From contig NZ_CAJXYQ010000008.1 in the NCBI RefSeq assembly GCF_913063105.1, positions 145,635-209,634 of the forward strand: 64,000 nt of DNA, read 5' to 3'. Made by a program: the position numbers and the translations under genes. This DNA comes from an uncultured Draconibacterium sp. (GTDB taxonomy: Bacteria; Bacteroidota; Bacteroidia; Bacteroidales; Prolixibacteraceae). A model generated the notes under the pieces. That model was not told the origin of the DNA, did not search any database, and saw only the letters and a list, made by a program, of their open reading frames with translations. Below are positions 35,368 to 43,687 of the stretch, piece after piece; within the stretch, counting starts at the first letter, position 1, and every line of letters starts with the position of its first letter.

Positions 35368-36589
35368 GAATGTAAAATTTTATGCCAGAGAGGGAAAAAT
35401 TGATGCTCGTATTCAAATCTGCTTGATCCATGACCGCACACACACATTAAAAGTCACAACGAAACATACTATCCCCAAAAATGCGTGGGATAAATCGAAT
35501 CAGCAAGTCAAGGAGATTTTTGAGGGAGCGGATCAGCTGAATGAAATGCTATTACAAAAGAAACTTGAGGTATTAAAACAGTACAGAACTCTTCACCAAC
35601 AGGGTGTGACTGAATGGACTGATCTATCACACCGTCTAAAATCTTTTATAAAAACGGGTAAAACAGAGTACCATTCAGTAAAAAGTCAGGAGCTGCATAT
35701 GTATATGGGGGAGGCGATTAATCGTTTTCTGAAAGCGAGAGAGGTGGAGTATAAGCCCGAAACGAATCGGAAGTACGAAGTCTTAGCTATTGTCTGGAAT
35801 CATTTCGAAACACATTTAAAACGTCAAGTATCACTGAATAAGCTTTCCTATACTGATATGGAAGAATTTAGATTGTACCTGATCAAAGAAAGGAAGAACC
35901 GAAACGATACGGTCTATAAAATGTTAGCAGCGTTAAAATGTGTGCTTCGTTGGCTGATTCAAAACGATTACTCGATCAATCCTAAATGTTTAGAATTAGG
36001 GCAGAAAGTAAAAGTGAAAAATGAGATCGTTACTCTTTCTGAGAAGGAACTTAAACAACTTCAGAAGGTAAAATTAAAGAAGGAACTTAAGCCGATTCGA
36101 GACTGCTTTTTATTCCAAGTATTTACTGGACAACGTTATTCGGATATGCAGCAGCTTTCGCCAGATCAGATAAACAATAATAATTGGGAGTTCCAGTCGG
36201 TAAAAACAGGCAAGGACATGCTTGTTCCATTAGTCGGGTGGGGGAGTACTGCATATAATGTAGCAAGTGTTCATCAGTTTTGCTTCCCTAAGTACGTTCC
36301 GCAGTATTTTAACAGGGCAATAAAAACGATTTGCAGAGAGGCAGGTATTACAGAGATGGTAAAACTTAAAAGATACAGTGGAGGTAAGACAATAACAATA
36401 AATAAACCTAAATGTGATCTTATATCAAGTCATACTGCCAGAAGAACGTGCGTAAGTCTATTGCTTGAAAAAGGAGTCCCACCAACAGTGGTAATGAAGC
36501 TTACTGGACATTCGAGTATCCAGACTATGATGCGTTATGAACGAACAACAAATGATTCATTGATACAGGCGTTCACGTCGGTAAAATAG
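35366..36589 (+). CDS. int: Tyrosine recombinase (site-specific integrase)
   Basis: A GTG at 35339 is in frame, but the ATG at 35366 begins the typical MNVKFYAREGKIDARIQICL arm-binding beta domain and is preferred; 407 residues. A SAM-like core-binding domain follows (KPETNRKYEVLAIVWNHFE). The catalytic domain shows the first Arg in VFTGQRYSDMQQL, the His-x-x-Arg box in SSHTARRTCVSLLLEKG, a late His in LTGHSSIQTMMRYER, and the nucleophile Tyr in MMRYERT. It should integrate and excise the element at tRNA-Leu. No excisionase was recognised, though small genes follow directly. Confidence 0.93.
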   Translation: MNVKFYAREGKIDARIQICLIHDRTHTLKVTTKHTIPKNAWDKSNQQVKEIFEGADQLNEMLLQKKLEVLKQYRTLHQQGVTEWTDLSHRLKSFIKTGKTEYHSVKSQELHMYMGEAINRFLKAREVEYKPETNRKYEVLAIVWNHFETHLKRQVSLNKLSYTDMEEFRLYLIKERKNRNDTVYKMLAALKCVLRWLIQNDYSINPKCLELGQKVKVKNEIVTLSEKELKQLQKVKLKKELKPIRDCFLFQVFTGQRYSDMQQLSPDQINNNNWEFQSVKTGKDMLVPLVGWGSTAYNVASVHQFCFPKYVPQYFNRAIKTICREAGITEMVKLKRYSGGKTITINKPKCDLISSHTARRTCVSLLLEKGVPPTVVMKLTGHSSIQTMMRYERTTNDSLIQAFTSVK

Positions 36590-36704
36590 GGACATGTATT
36601 AATACATATAAATGCAAAATTGTTTTTTCACACTAAGACGATAAATGTTAGGAACTCTTGTTGCAATTCTTTTATCCCCTCTGCCATATTAGGTAATTTT
36701 GAGT

Positions 36705-36881
36705 ATGAGTAAAATCAAAACAGAGAATCGCAAGATTGAACCAGCGAATAAGAGCGAAAGTAATCCTTATGTTTTAGTACGGATAGCACTGGATTGGGTC
36801 AGGTCACTGAGTCCCACTTTTGCAATAGAAAATTTGGATTGTGTCGATGCTATTGTTCCACCTTCACACTGGAGAGATTAA
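36705..36881 (+). CDS. Small hypothetical protein (58 aa)
   Basis: Starts at the ATG at 36705 (MSKIKTENRKIEPANKSES) and ends SHWRD. It is basic at the N terminus and has an aromatic, hydrophobic C-terminal half (YVLVRIALDWVRSL). No family is recognised. Being 115 bases after int and before two coupled small genes, it could be a recombination directionality or regulatory factor, but that is only a guess from position. Confidence 0.4.
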   Translation: MSKIKTENRKIEPANKSESNPYVLVRIALDWVRSLSPTFAIENLDCVDAIVPPSHWRD

Positions 36882-36908
36882 TTTTTATATAAAAAATAAT
36901 AGATAAGT

Positions 36909-37076
36909 ATGGACGAGTATTTTGTATTAAACGAGGAAGAAAAAACACATCGTGTAACACGTCAAGAAGACTGGGAGTTCTGGGCGTATGTGGAATCTAT
37001 GGAGAATCAGAGAAATATGATGTTCCCTTTAATGTACGGCGAAAATTTTCTTAGGGCGGAAGGAGTAAGAGTATGA
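36909..37076 (+). CDS. Small acidic hypothetical protein (55 aa)
   Basis: The frame runs from ATG 36909 (MDEYFVLNEEEKTHRV) to TGA at 37074-37076. It is acidic and rich in aromatic residues (DWEFWAYVESME). The stop overlaps the next start in an ATGA, a standard translational-coupling arrangement, which supports real coding. No family is recognised. It is in the same direction as int. Confidence 0.5.
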   Translation: MDEYFVLNEEEKTHRVTRQEDWEFWAYVESMENQRNMMFPLMYGENFLRAEGVRV

Positions 37077-37252
37077 GTAAACTAATTAATTGGAAGATGC
37101 CTTTCGAGGAGGAGCAAGTTAAAATGGAGGAACTTACAAAGTTTGAGAAAAAAATGATTCATAGCCTAATGTGTATTGGGATGACATGGGAACAGGCTTT
37201 TAATGAAGTGGCTAATATTGTAAATAAAGATACTCAACTAGTTCCGTCATAA
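37073..37252 (+). CDS. Small hypothetical protein (59 aa), coupled
   Basis: Starts at ATG 37073 inside the end of the preceding gene and ends at TAA 37250-37252. The sequence MSKLINWKMPFEEEQVKMEE then TKFEKKMIHSLMCIGMTWEQ looks like two amphipathic helices. No family is recognised. The ATGA overlap with the upstream gene implies that both products are made together, perhaps as partners. Confidence 0.5.
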   Translation: MSKLINWKMPFEEEQVKMEELTKFEKKMIHSLMCIGMTWEQAFNEVANIVNKDTQLVPS

Positions 37253-37815
37253 ACAAACATTGCCATGTAAGTGTATATGCGGGAATTCTATTCAGGATTC
37301 CCGTTTCTATTTATTAAGAGCGATATTGCGCAATTATCATAATAGCTACTTCTTACGTTTAAATATTCTTAATAAGTCACTTTAACAATAAAAAGCATTT
37401 AGAGACTGTCAGTTTGATGAACCAATACAGACAGTTTTTCTTTTACTTGCAAATTATTTTTGACAAATACTGACAATACATTTTCAAGGCAAAAGTCGGA
37501 TACTACAATCTTTCTGGATGTTCATCACTATGAGATAAGCTCTTTGTCAGGATACCAATTAAACTTAGTCGTATGTTAATTGAATGTTAAGTGCGGGCGA
37601 TCTATAATTCGAAGAGTTTGGATATAGAAGGAAATACAATTAAAGCATACCAAGTTTCAGTATCTCAAAATGATTACCAACCACTTTGTCATCAATATAT
37701 TATATAGATCTTCTATCTTGCTGGTATATTGTAGAATAGGGTGTTGTTGTGGGGTGTTTTTCTCTTTGTTTTTTAAATAACTGTTAGTACACTTGCACCC
37801 AAAATAAGTCGAGCT
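37253..37815. other. Gene-poor 563-bp spacer
   Basis: No convincing gene is seen. ACTGTC (about 37407) pairs with GACAGT followed by a T-rich run near 37432-37442, a weak terminator candidate for the small-gene operon. A segment at about 37568-37600 (TCGTATGTTAA, then GTTAAGTGCGGGC) partly resembles 34217-34240. The rest is AT-rich and probably contains the promoter of the next gene. Confidence 0.4.
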
Positions 37816-38784
37816 ATGTCGAAAAATGGATATATAAATTTCCCCTTGCATTTTCTAACAGGTCTTCTCGAAGATCCCCAAAGAGAAGCAACCCGAATAA
37901 TTGATTATGGAATTATCAGTTTTATTAATCAGCAACCCAAGATGGGCTTAGGCGAATTGGTTAAAAAAGTGCTATTCATGTATTATAACAATAAGCCTTT
38001 TTTGGTCGATGACGTTGAAGAACAGTTGGATGTATTTTACGGGGAAGAAGAAAACCCCGATAGTAGCTACCATGGCAGATTTGATTTCGATGAAAATTAT
38101 AACGGGTTTACGAACGACGAGGGGAAGTTTCTGCCAACCGAGTTAGATGAGATGGTTAAAATTATTGAAAATGATAATCAACTAGAACGATTATTTCGTA
38201 AAAACGAACGATTGTTCACATACAATTATGCTCAGCATTTTCTAAAGTTCTCAGGGGGGGATTTACAGGATACAGAGAATTCGTATAATGATCTAAGAAA
38301 TAAAATTGATTTTTTCGAAAGAATATACGGTACAGATGCTTATGCCAGTGTTAAGTTGAGTCTTCTTTTTGAAGTGTTTAAAGGGCGATTTCCTCTTCAC
38401 GAGTTTTTGTTTCTATCCGCAGCAAAATCAATAATAGGTAAAAGAAATTTTAATGCCACCAACAAAAATATTGTGGTAATGCGAGCCTGTGGTGCAAAAA
38501 ACAAAGAAGTCTTTAATCAGATAAAGAAGAATCCAAAGGTTCATGAGTTCTGTGAGCAGTATTCTAAGCGTTTTCAGTTCGATAAAATTATGAACTCGCT
38601 GACAAGAAAAAAGCAATTAGTGAAAATAAGCGATTATCGTCATATATATCTGTCCTCGTCATTGGATCATGAAGAACTACTCATCCGTATTTCTGAACGA
38701 AAAAGAGAATATAAAAAACCTATCAGCGATGAAAGAGAGGCAGGTAGGAAATTAAGGGATCAGATTCGAGGATCAAATGATTGA
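37816..38784 (+). CDS. Hypothetical element protein (322 aa)
   Basis: No family is recognised. The protein opens MSKNGYINFPLHFLTGLLED, is mostly alpha-helical, has an acidic segment near residues 75-115 (VFYGEEENPDSS, then FDFDENYN), and ends in a strongly charged, basic tail (ISERKREYKKPISDEREAGR). There is no signal peptide or membrane segment, so it is cytoplasmic. Directly behind its stop lie three perfect 11-bp tandem repeats, an arrangement like a DNA-binding or replication protein next to its iterons. That role is an inference from position only. A long upstream spacer suggests its own promoter. Confidence 0.6.
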   Translation: MSKNGYINFPLHFLTGLLEDPQREATRIIDYGIISFINQQPKMGLGELVKKVLFMYYNNKPFLVDDVEEQLDVFYGEEENPDSSYHGRFDFDENYNGFTNDEGKFLPTELDEMVKIIENDNQLERLFRKNERLFTYNYAQHFLKFSGGDLQDTENSYNDLRNKIDFFERIYGTDAYASVKLSLLFEVFKGRFPLHEFLFLSAAKSIIGKRNFNATNKNIVVMRACGAKNKEVFNQIKKNPKVHEFCEQYSKRFQFDKIMNSLTRKKQLVKISDYRHIYLSSSLDHEELLIRISERKREYKKPISDEREAGRKLRDQIRGSND

Positions 38785-38797
38785 TCATATTTCTGTG

Positions 38798-38834
38798 CAT
38801 CTGAACAACATCTGAACAACATCTGAACAACATC
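38798..38834. repeat. Three 11-bp tandem repeats (iteron-like)
   Basis: CATCTGAACAA occurs three times without change at 38798-38830, followed by a partial fourth CATC. The 11-bp period is close to one helical turn, so bound proteins would line up on one face of DNA. It starts 14 bases after the stop of the 322-residue gene. Confidence 0.8.
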
Positions 38835-38978
38835 CTTATACGATGTTTATAACAAAGAATGCTTATAGAGAAGAATGACTGTAGATAATAGCTACTGCAT
38901 AAATGCAGGTGGAGAGGTTTATGGAAGAACTGAAATGTTACCCAATGGATATGCAAATTAAACTATATACTAGTTTTC

Positions 38979-39131
38979 CTACATGAACTCCTTCCACTCG
39001 GATACTTCGTCCTTCGCTTCTTGGAAAGAACTTCCGCTTGCCAACAGTCTTTCGATTGCGCTTTGGTCTGATGTTGGCATTTCGCTTAATTCTTTCTGTT
39101 GTTCTGGTGTCAATTCGTATCTGTTTTCCAT
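38979..39131 (-). CDS. Small hypothetical protein (50 aa), paralogue 1
   Basis: Minus-strand frame from ATG 39131 to TAG 38981-38979. The sequence MENRYELTPEQQKELSEMPT then AIERLLASGSSFQEAKDEVS and WKEFM closely follows the 58-residue protein at 39206-39382 along its whole length. Two conserved copies next to each other argue that it is a real gene despite its size. It is acidic and probably a short helical bundle. No known family is recognised. Confidence 0.6.
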   Translation of the reverse strand: MENRYELTPEQQKELSEMPTSDQSAIERLLASGSSFQEAKDEVSEWKEFM

Positions 39132-39205
39132 GGCTGTCTTCTTCAATATATAGTTTTGTTCGTGACTTCGATAGCTATTCTTTGCTCTACTTTGTTATTA
39201 AAAGG

Positions 39206-39382
39206 CTACATAAACGCCTCCCATCGATCCAACTCATCCTTTGCCTCCTGAAACGAATTGCCGTCTGCCATTAGTCTTTCGATTACGTCCTGATCAGAGA
39301 CTGGCATTGCTTCAAGTTCCTTCTGCTGCTCAGAAGTGAGTTTATATTTCTTGCCTTGCCCATTGTTGTTGTTATTGCTCAT
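39206..39382 (-). CDS. Small hypothetical protein (58 aa), paralogue 2
   Basis: The frame opens upstream at 39466, but the ATG at 39382 (MSNNNNNGQGKKYKLTSEQQ) is preferred since conservation with the neighbour starts just after it. Shared words are LTxEQQKEL, MPxSDQ, IERLxAxGxSFQEAKDE and W..FM. The gene is acidic, cytoplasmic and transcribed with its paralogue, 74 bases apart. Function unknown; small acidic proteins of this type on mobile elements can be regulators or DNA mimics, but nothing here proves it. Confidence 0.6.
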   Translation of the reverse strand: MSNNNNNGQGKKYKLTSEQQKELEAMPVSDQDVIERLMADGNSFQEAKDELDRWEAFM

Positions 39383-39526
39383 GATATGATGAAGATAGTA
39401 AAAATTGCCTTCTACCAACAATTGTATCTTGTAAGTGTCCTTTAATCCGAACCTTGCACTGTACAATTACGTTATTTATAATGGATGGTCGTTCAGACCG
39501 TCTGTGTGTTTGGGGGTTAACATTAA

Positions 39527-39552
39527 AAAGGGCAGTTATTGAGCTGCCCTTT
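39527..39552 (-). terminator. Intrinsic terminator of the 115-aa gene
   Basis: Arms AAAGGGCAG (39527-39535) and CTGCCCTTT (39544-39552) with an 8-base loop. On the minus strand the stem is followed by a T tract, 20 bases after the stop at 39572. Confidence 0.8.
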
Positions 39553-39571
39553 CTTCGTTTAACGGTGTATA

Positions 39572-39919
39572 CTACAACTCCCTATGCAGTTCGTTAAATC
39601 GCTCCATAGCAGCGTAAGGATTGCTATAGGTCTGTATTTCGCTTAAAGTAGGTTCTTCCCACGGGTAAAGCTCACGCATATCTTTTCGGTTGCTGCCGAT
39701 TACATAGCGATCTATAATCTCATAATGCTTTATTCGGGTGTTCATATTGGTAACTTCGTACAGATACCAGTGTACGCCTGTATGATACCTGTAGTATTTA
39801 CATCCGTCCTTTGCTTCCTGTCCCATAAAGTTACTTGGAAGCATTCTTGGCTTTGGCGATCCCATTGAAGCAATTGCCTCATGCCAAGCATCACGTTTAA
39901 CGTAAAATCCATCGTTCAT
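39572..39919 (-). CDS. Hypothetical protein (115 aa)
   Basis: Reads from ATG 39919 (MNDGFYVKRDAWHEAIASMG) to 39572. The central part KYYRYHTGVHWYLYEV then RIKHYEIIDR and RELYPWEEP, with the end AAMERFNELHREL, parallels the neighbouring protein at 40083-40316 (YIYEV, HYEVF, REIYPSAKSF, then an EAFNKMVELE-like tail after a stop). So this is the intact member of a paralogous pair. No known family or motif is recognised. A good terminator follows, marking the end of a minus-strand unit. Confidence 0.65.
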   Translation of the reverse strand: MNDGFYVKRDAWHEAIASMGSPKPRMLPSNFMGQEAKDGCKYYRYHTGVHWYLYEVTNMNTRIKHYEIIDRYVIGSNRKDMRELYPWEEPTLSEIQTYSNPYAAMERFNELHREL

Positions 39920-40046
39920 AATATCAAAAATTAGCTGTTAAGATTTGTTTTTGGTGTAATGTGTCGTCTACTTGACGATCGTGCCTAAACACGCTGTTTG
40001 CTACCCCATAGGGAAGCAGATTAGCCACAATGTAATGACGGTGTGC

Positions 40047-40316
40047 CTATTCCAGTTCAACCATCTTGTTAAACGCCTCATCTTAGCTTCGGAAAGTCCA
40101 TGCCCATTTGCCGAATGATTTTGCACTGGGGTAAATTTCTCGATTGTCTGGTTTATAGGTTTTGCGTAAAAACACTTCGTAATGAACCTTCTTAACGTCG
40201 GGGTGACTAACTTCATAGATGTACGCTTTTGTGGTTTTGTTTAGTTGTTTGAAGTTAAAGCTTTTTACTTCTCCTTTGCCTTCAAATAAAGTTCGTAGGA
40301 GGGTTAATTGTTTCAT
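40047..40316 (-). CDS. Hypothetical protein (77 aa), possibly C-terminally truncated paralogue
   Basis: From ATG 40316 the protein reads MKQLTLLRTLFEGKGEVKSF, then KAYIYEVSHPDVKKVHYEVF, and ends WAWTFRS at TAA 40085-40083. Past this stop the same frame continues DEAFNKMVELE to TAG 40049-40047, which matches the C-terminal AAMERFNELHREL of the 115-residue neighbour. The coordinates here include this tail. The TAA is therefore either a nonsense mutation removing 11 residues or a natural early end. Function unknown. Confidence 0.5.
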
Positions 40317-40571
40317 AAAAATATTTGTTAAGTTTTATGAAAGTAAAGTTATCATATGCCGCCTGAGCGTTAGCGGTATCGTACCATGAATAGGCGGTAT
40401 TATACCGACAACCTTACGGTAACTTGGGGAAAGGTAGAGTAAAAATAAATACTCCAGTTCGTTTGCGGAACAGTCTCGAATAGAAATAGACAAGGCATGG
40501 AGTATTGGAACTGTCTCAAAAAGAGATGTCTATCAAGGAGAAGAAAACGAGTCCGACAAAGCTTGGATAAG

Positions 40572-41840
40572 TTATTTAGGTTGTCTGTTTGGTTTTGCCT
40601 CAATTGGATTTTTTTCAAACTTAACACGTAAATTATCTAGTATCTTCTTTTCCAGTTTCATTTCCAGTTCAGCAAGTTTTATCTTGAACTTGACCTGATC
40701 TTTCTGGGGTTCAGCGTAGATCTTGTCGAAAGATTGCATTATGAATGTCATTATCCTTTCTGAGTCGTCTTGGCTAGTGAAACGATCGAGTCCAATTAGC
40801 AACTCAATATGATGGTTAATTTCCATCGCCAACGTGGTTTTAAAACTATACTGTTCAAACAACATGCGTTCTTTGTTATATTGCTTTGTAGAAAAATACA
40901 GATAATATACGAGAGGAGACAGAATAAGAAACCTAATATAAAAGTTAATATCAACCGTACTGTTAAGATTCCATTCGTTCAGCCATAACTGACATGCATA
41001 AAGAATGAATAGGCTTAATAGTAACACCAATGAAACTCCGAATACGAACTTTCGCCATCTTCGCTGTGCTTTTTCATGTTGATTTCTGCGGTTTTCGAAC
41101 TCTCCGCTTAATCCTGTTTTATGAGCTATGTTGTATATCTTTTCTATGCTGTCGAGTCTTTCTTTTGATTTTGTTTCGTAATCCTCAATCATTCCATAAA
41201 GCTTTGTCGAATCAGCGTTGAGTTTGTCTATGTTACGCCTCTTTTGTTTGGAACTGCTTAGCTCACTTTCGATATTTGAGTGGGCAGTCTTAACTTTGTC
41301 TTCAATGTCGCTTATTCTTTGTTTTATAGCTTCAATAGATGATTTGCTTCTTTTTGTGTGAGATAGAATTCCTTCAATCTCACGGGAAATATGCTTGAGT
41401 TTCGTAACCTCCTTTTTGAGTTCAGTGGTTATTGTTTTTATCTGATCATATTTCTTTGAACATTCATCTTTTACTGTGCTAATTTCTTTCTGAGCTTTTT
41501 GCGCAAGTTCTAGTGTTTTTTTTAAGCCTGTTTCAGGATCTTCCACCTTTTCCTTAAGAGGTAAGTATTTGGAGGAGTAATACCGATTCGCATCATATAA
41601 TAGCTTTGTTAGATCGGCTTTCTTTTCATTAAACGAACGCATGGACTTATCCATAGTTCCTTTTAATCGGTTCAATTTTGTGAGATTGGTTTTGAACTCA
41701 GTATCCTTTTTCAAAACCGAAGAGTTGAGCCTCCCAATGTGATTTTGTAATACTTGAGCATTTTGAACAATGTCTTGTATTTCCTGAACTAAATTGGATG
41801 CAATCTCCTTTTTTCGTTTAAGAGTGTCTTCTGTTGTCAT
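40572..41840 (-). CDS. Coiled-coil protein with two membrane segments (422 aa)
   Basis: No named family is recognised. Residues 1-250 are heptad-rich coiled coil (for example IQDIVQNAQVLQNHIGRLNS and ISDIEDKVKTAHSNIESEL). At about 265-325 two hydrophobic helices follow: FGVSLVLLLSLFILYACQLW and FLILSPLVYYLYFS. A C-terminal cytoplasmic domain of about 90 residues ends with charged helices. The layout resembles membrane-tethered sensors of bacterial defence islands. It is transcribed away from hsdM across a 277-base divergent region, so it could be co-regulated with the restriction system. Role unproven. Confidence 0.7.
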   Translation of the reverse strand: MTTEDTLKRKKEIASNLVQEIQDIVQNAQVLQNHIGRLNSSVLKKDTEFKTNLTKLNRLKGTMDKSMRSFNEKKADLTKLLYDANRYYSSKYLPLKEKVEDPETGLKKTLELAQKAQKEISTVKDECSKKYDQIKTITTELKKEVTKLKHISREIEGILSHTKRSKSSIEAIKQRISDIEDKVKTAHSNIESELSSSKQKRRNIDKLNADSTKLYGMIEDYETKSKERLDSIEKIYNIAHKTGLSGEFENRRNQHEKAQRRWRKFVFGVSLVLLLSLFILYACQLWLNEWNLNSTVDINFYIRFLILSPLVYYLYFSTKQYNKERMLFEQYSFKTTLAMEINHHIELLIGLDRFTSQDDSERIMTFIMQSFDKIYAEPQKDQVKFKIKLAELEMKLEKKILDNLRVKFEKNPIEAKPNRQPK

Positions 41841-42117
41841 AGGGATAGGTTTAATTAAACAATGCGATAAGAGTTATTGGTGTTCCTATATAAATATTCG
41901 GTGCTAAGTAATTGACAAAATGGTCGTTAAAGTTAATTAATCATAATTGAAATCAAAGAATAAGTTCTAACTTTTTTACAATCACTTCTTTTGAATACTC
42001 TTTTTGTCAAGTTGTAATTATGGGCTTTTATTTAATCAACTCTTCCCGTTAACTGGATAATTTTTCTACATTTATACACCTCAATTTTTAATAATTATGT
42101 AAATATACTACGACCCT

Positions 42118-43683
42118 ATGTCCGAAGACCAGAAGAAATTACTCCAGAGGCAGTTATGGAACATTGCTGATGAACTGCGTGGAAAAATGAATGCTGATGA
42201 GTTCCGTGACTATATGCTCGGATTCATCTTTTATAAATACCTGAGTGAACGAATGCACCAGTATGCCAACGAAATCCTCAAAGAGGACGGTATTCTGTTT
42301 GAGCATATCGATGAGGCTACAAAAGATGGACAAGAGATACTGGAAGCTGTAAAAGAAGAAGCCATTGAACATCTGGGGTACTTCCTTAAGCCTTCTGAAC
42401 TGTTCGAAGCACTTGTGGCTCGTGGAAAGGGTAATGGTAAAAGCAAGTTTATTCTGGATGACCTGACTACAATATTGCGCCATATCGAGCAGAGTACCAT
42501 GGGTACGGAAAGCGAAGACGACTTCGATAACCTGTTCGAAGACCTCGACCTTACCTCATCGAAACTGGGTAAAACCGAATCAGCTAAAAACGAACTGATC
42601 GTAAAGGTGCTTACCCACTTAAACGCCATCGACTTTGGCATTAACGATACCGAATCAGATATACTGGGCGATGCCTACGAATACCTCATCGGGCAGTTTG
42701 CCAGCGGTGCGGGTAAAAAGGCAGGTGAGTTCTATACCCCGCAACAGGTGTCTACCATCCTTGCCAAAGTCGTTACAATGGACAAGGAAAAACTCCGCAA
42801 TGTTTACGATCCTACCTGTGGATCGGGTTCGTTACTGTTACGGGTGGCTCGTGAGATGAAGTCGGAACTGGAGTTCTACGGACAGGAAATGAACCGTACA
42901 ACGTACAACCTTGCCCGAATGAACATGATCCTACATGGGGTACACTACCTTAACTTCGATATCAGGCAGGAAGATACATTGGAACATCCGCAACACAGTG
43001 AAATGCGTTTTGAGGCTGTGGTGGCTAATCCTCCGTTCTCGGCTAAGTGGAGTGCCAATCCGCTGCTGATGTCTGACGACCGCTTTAGCCAATACGGTAA
43101 ACTTGCTCCATCGAGTAAAGCCGATTTTGCATTTATTCAGCATATGATCCACCAACTTGCCGATAACGGGACTATGGCGGTGGTAATGCCACATGGGGTG
43201 CTATTCCGTGGTGCAGCCGAAGGACACATCCGTAAATACCTTATCGAAGACAAAAACTACCTCGATGCCGTAATTGGCTTACCCGCCAACATCTTTTACG
43301 GCACGAGTATCCCTACCTGTATTCTGGTGTTTAAAAAGTGTCGTGAGATGGATGACAACATATTGTTTATCGATTCCAGTCAGCATTTCGAAAAGGTAAA
43401 GAACCAGAACTACCTGCGTACTGAAGATATTGAACGCATTGTATACACCTACAGCAGCCGTGAAACCATAGACAAGTATAGTTATGCTGCCACGCTCGAT
43501 GAGGTACGTGAGAACGACTACAATCTCAATATCCCCCGTTACGTGGATACTTTCGAGGAGGAAGAACCAGTTGATCTGGAAGCTGTTTCTGATGAATTAA
43601 AAGCACTGGAAAGCGACATGAAAACCACTGACGATACCATTACTGTCTTCTGTCGCCAGTTAAAAATCTCAACCCCGTTTTAG
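42118..43683 (+). CDS. hsdM: Type I restriction-modification methyltransferase subunit HsdM
   Basis: The 521-residue protein has the N-terminal helical HsdM domain (LQRQLWNIADELRGKMNADE), AGEFYTPQQV, the AdoMet motif I DPTCGSGS at residues 231-238 and the catalytic NPPF at 304-307, typical of N6-adenine methyltransferases. Near its end is the long region usual for subunit contact (IDKYSYAATLDEVREND). With HsdS it methylates the host sites, with HsdS and HsdR it forms the restriction complex. It starts the operon; hsdS begins 4 bases after its stop. Confidence 0.97.
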   Translation: MSEDQKKLLQRQLWNIADELRGKMNADEFRDYMLGFIFYKYLSERMHQYANEILKEDGILFEHIDEATKDGQEILEAVKEEAIEHLGYFLKPSELFEALVARGKGNGKSKFILDDLTTILRHIEQSTMGTESEDDFDNLFEDLDLTSSKLGKTESAKNELIVKVLTHLNAIDFGINDTESDILGDAYEYLIGQFASGAGKKAGEFYTPQQVSTILAKVVTMDKEKLRNVYDPTCGSGSLLLRVAREMKSELEFYGQEMNRTTYNLARMNMILHGVHYLNFDIRQEDTLEHPQHSEMRFEAVVANPPFSAKWSANPLLMSDDRFSQYGKLAPSSKADFAFIQHMIHQLADNGTMAVVMPHGVLFRGAAEGHIRKYLIEDKNYLDAVIGLPANIFYGTSIPTCILVFKKCREMDDNILFIDSSQHFEKVKNQNYLRTEDIERIVYTYSSRETIDKYSYAATLDEVRENDYNLNIPRYVDTFEEEEPVDLEAVSDELKALESDMKTTDDTITVFCRQLKISTPF

Positions 43684-43687
43684 CAGG

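Noticed and set aside
38798..38834. Possible CRISPR array
   Set aside because: The units are 11 bp, directly adjacent without spacers, and no cas genes are near.
40001..40216. 71-aa minus-strand frame
   Set aside because: It overlaps the better supported 77-aa gene in another frame and looks like its shadow.
40340..40440. Possible operators built from GGTA/TACC words
   Set aside because: Only one exact palindrome (CGGTATTATACCG) is present; the others are too weak to support a site.
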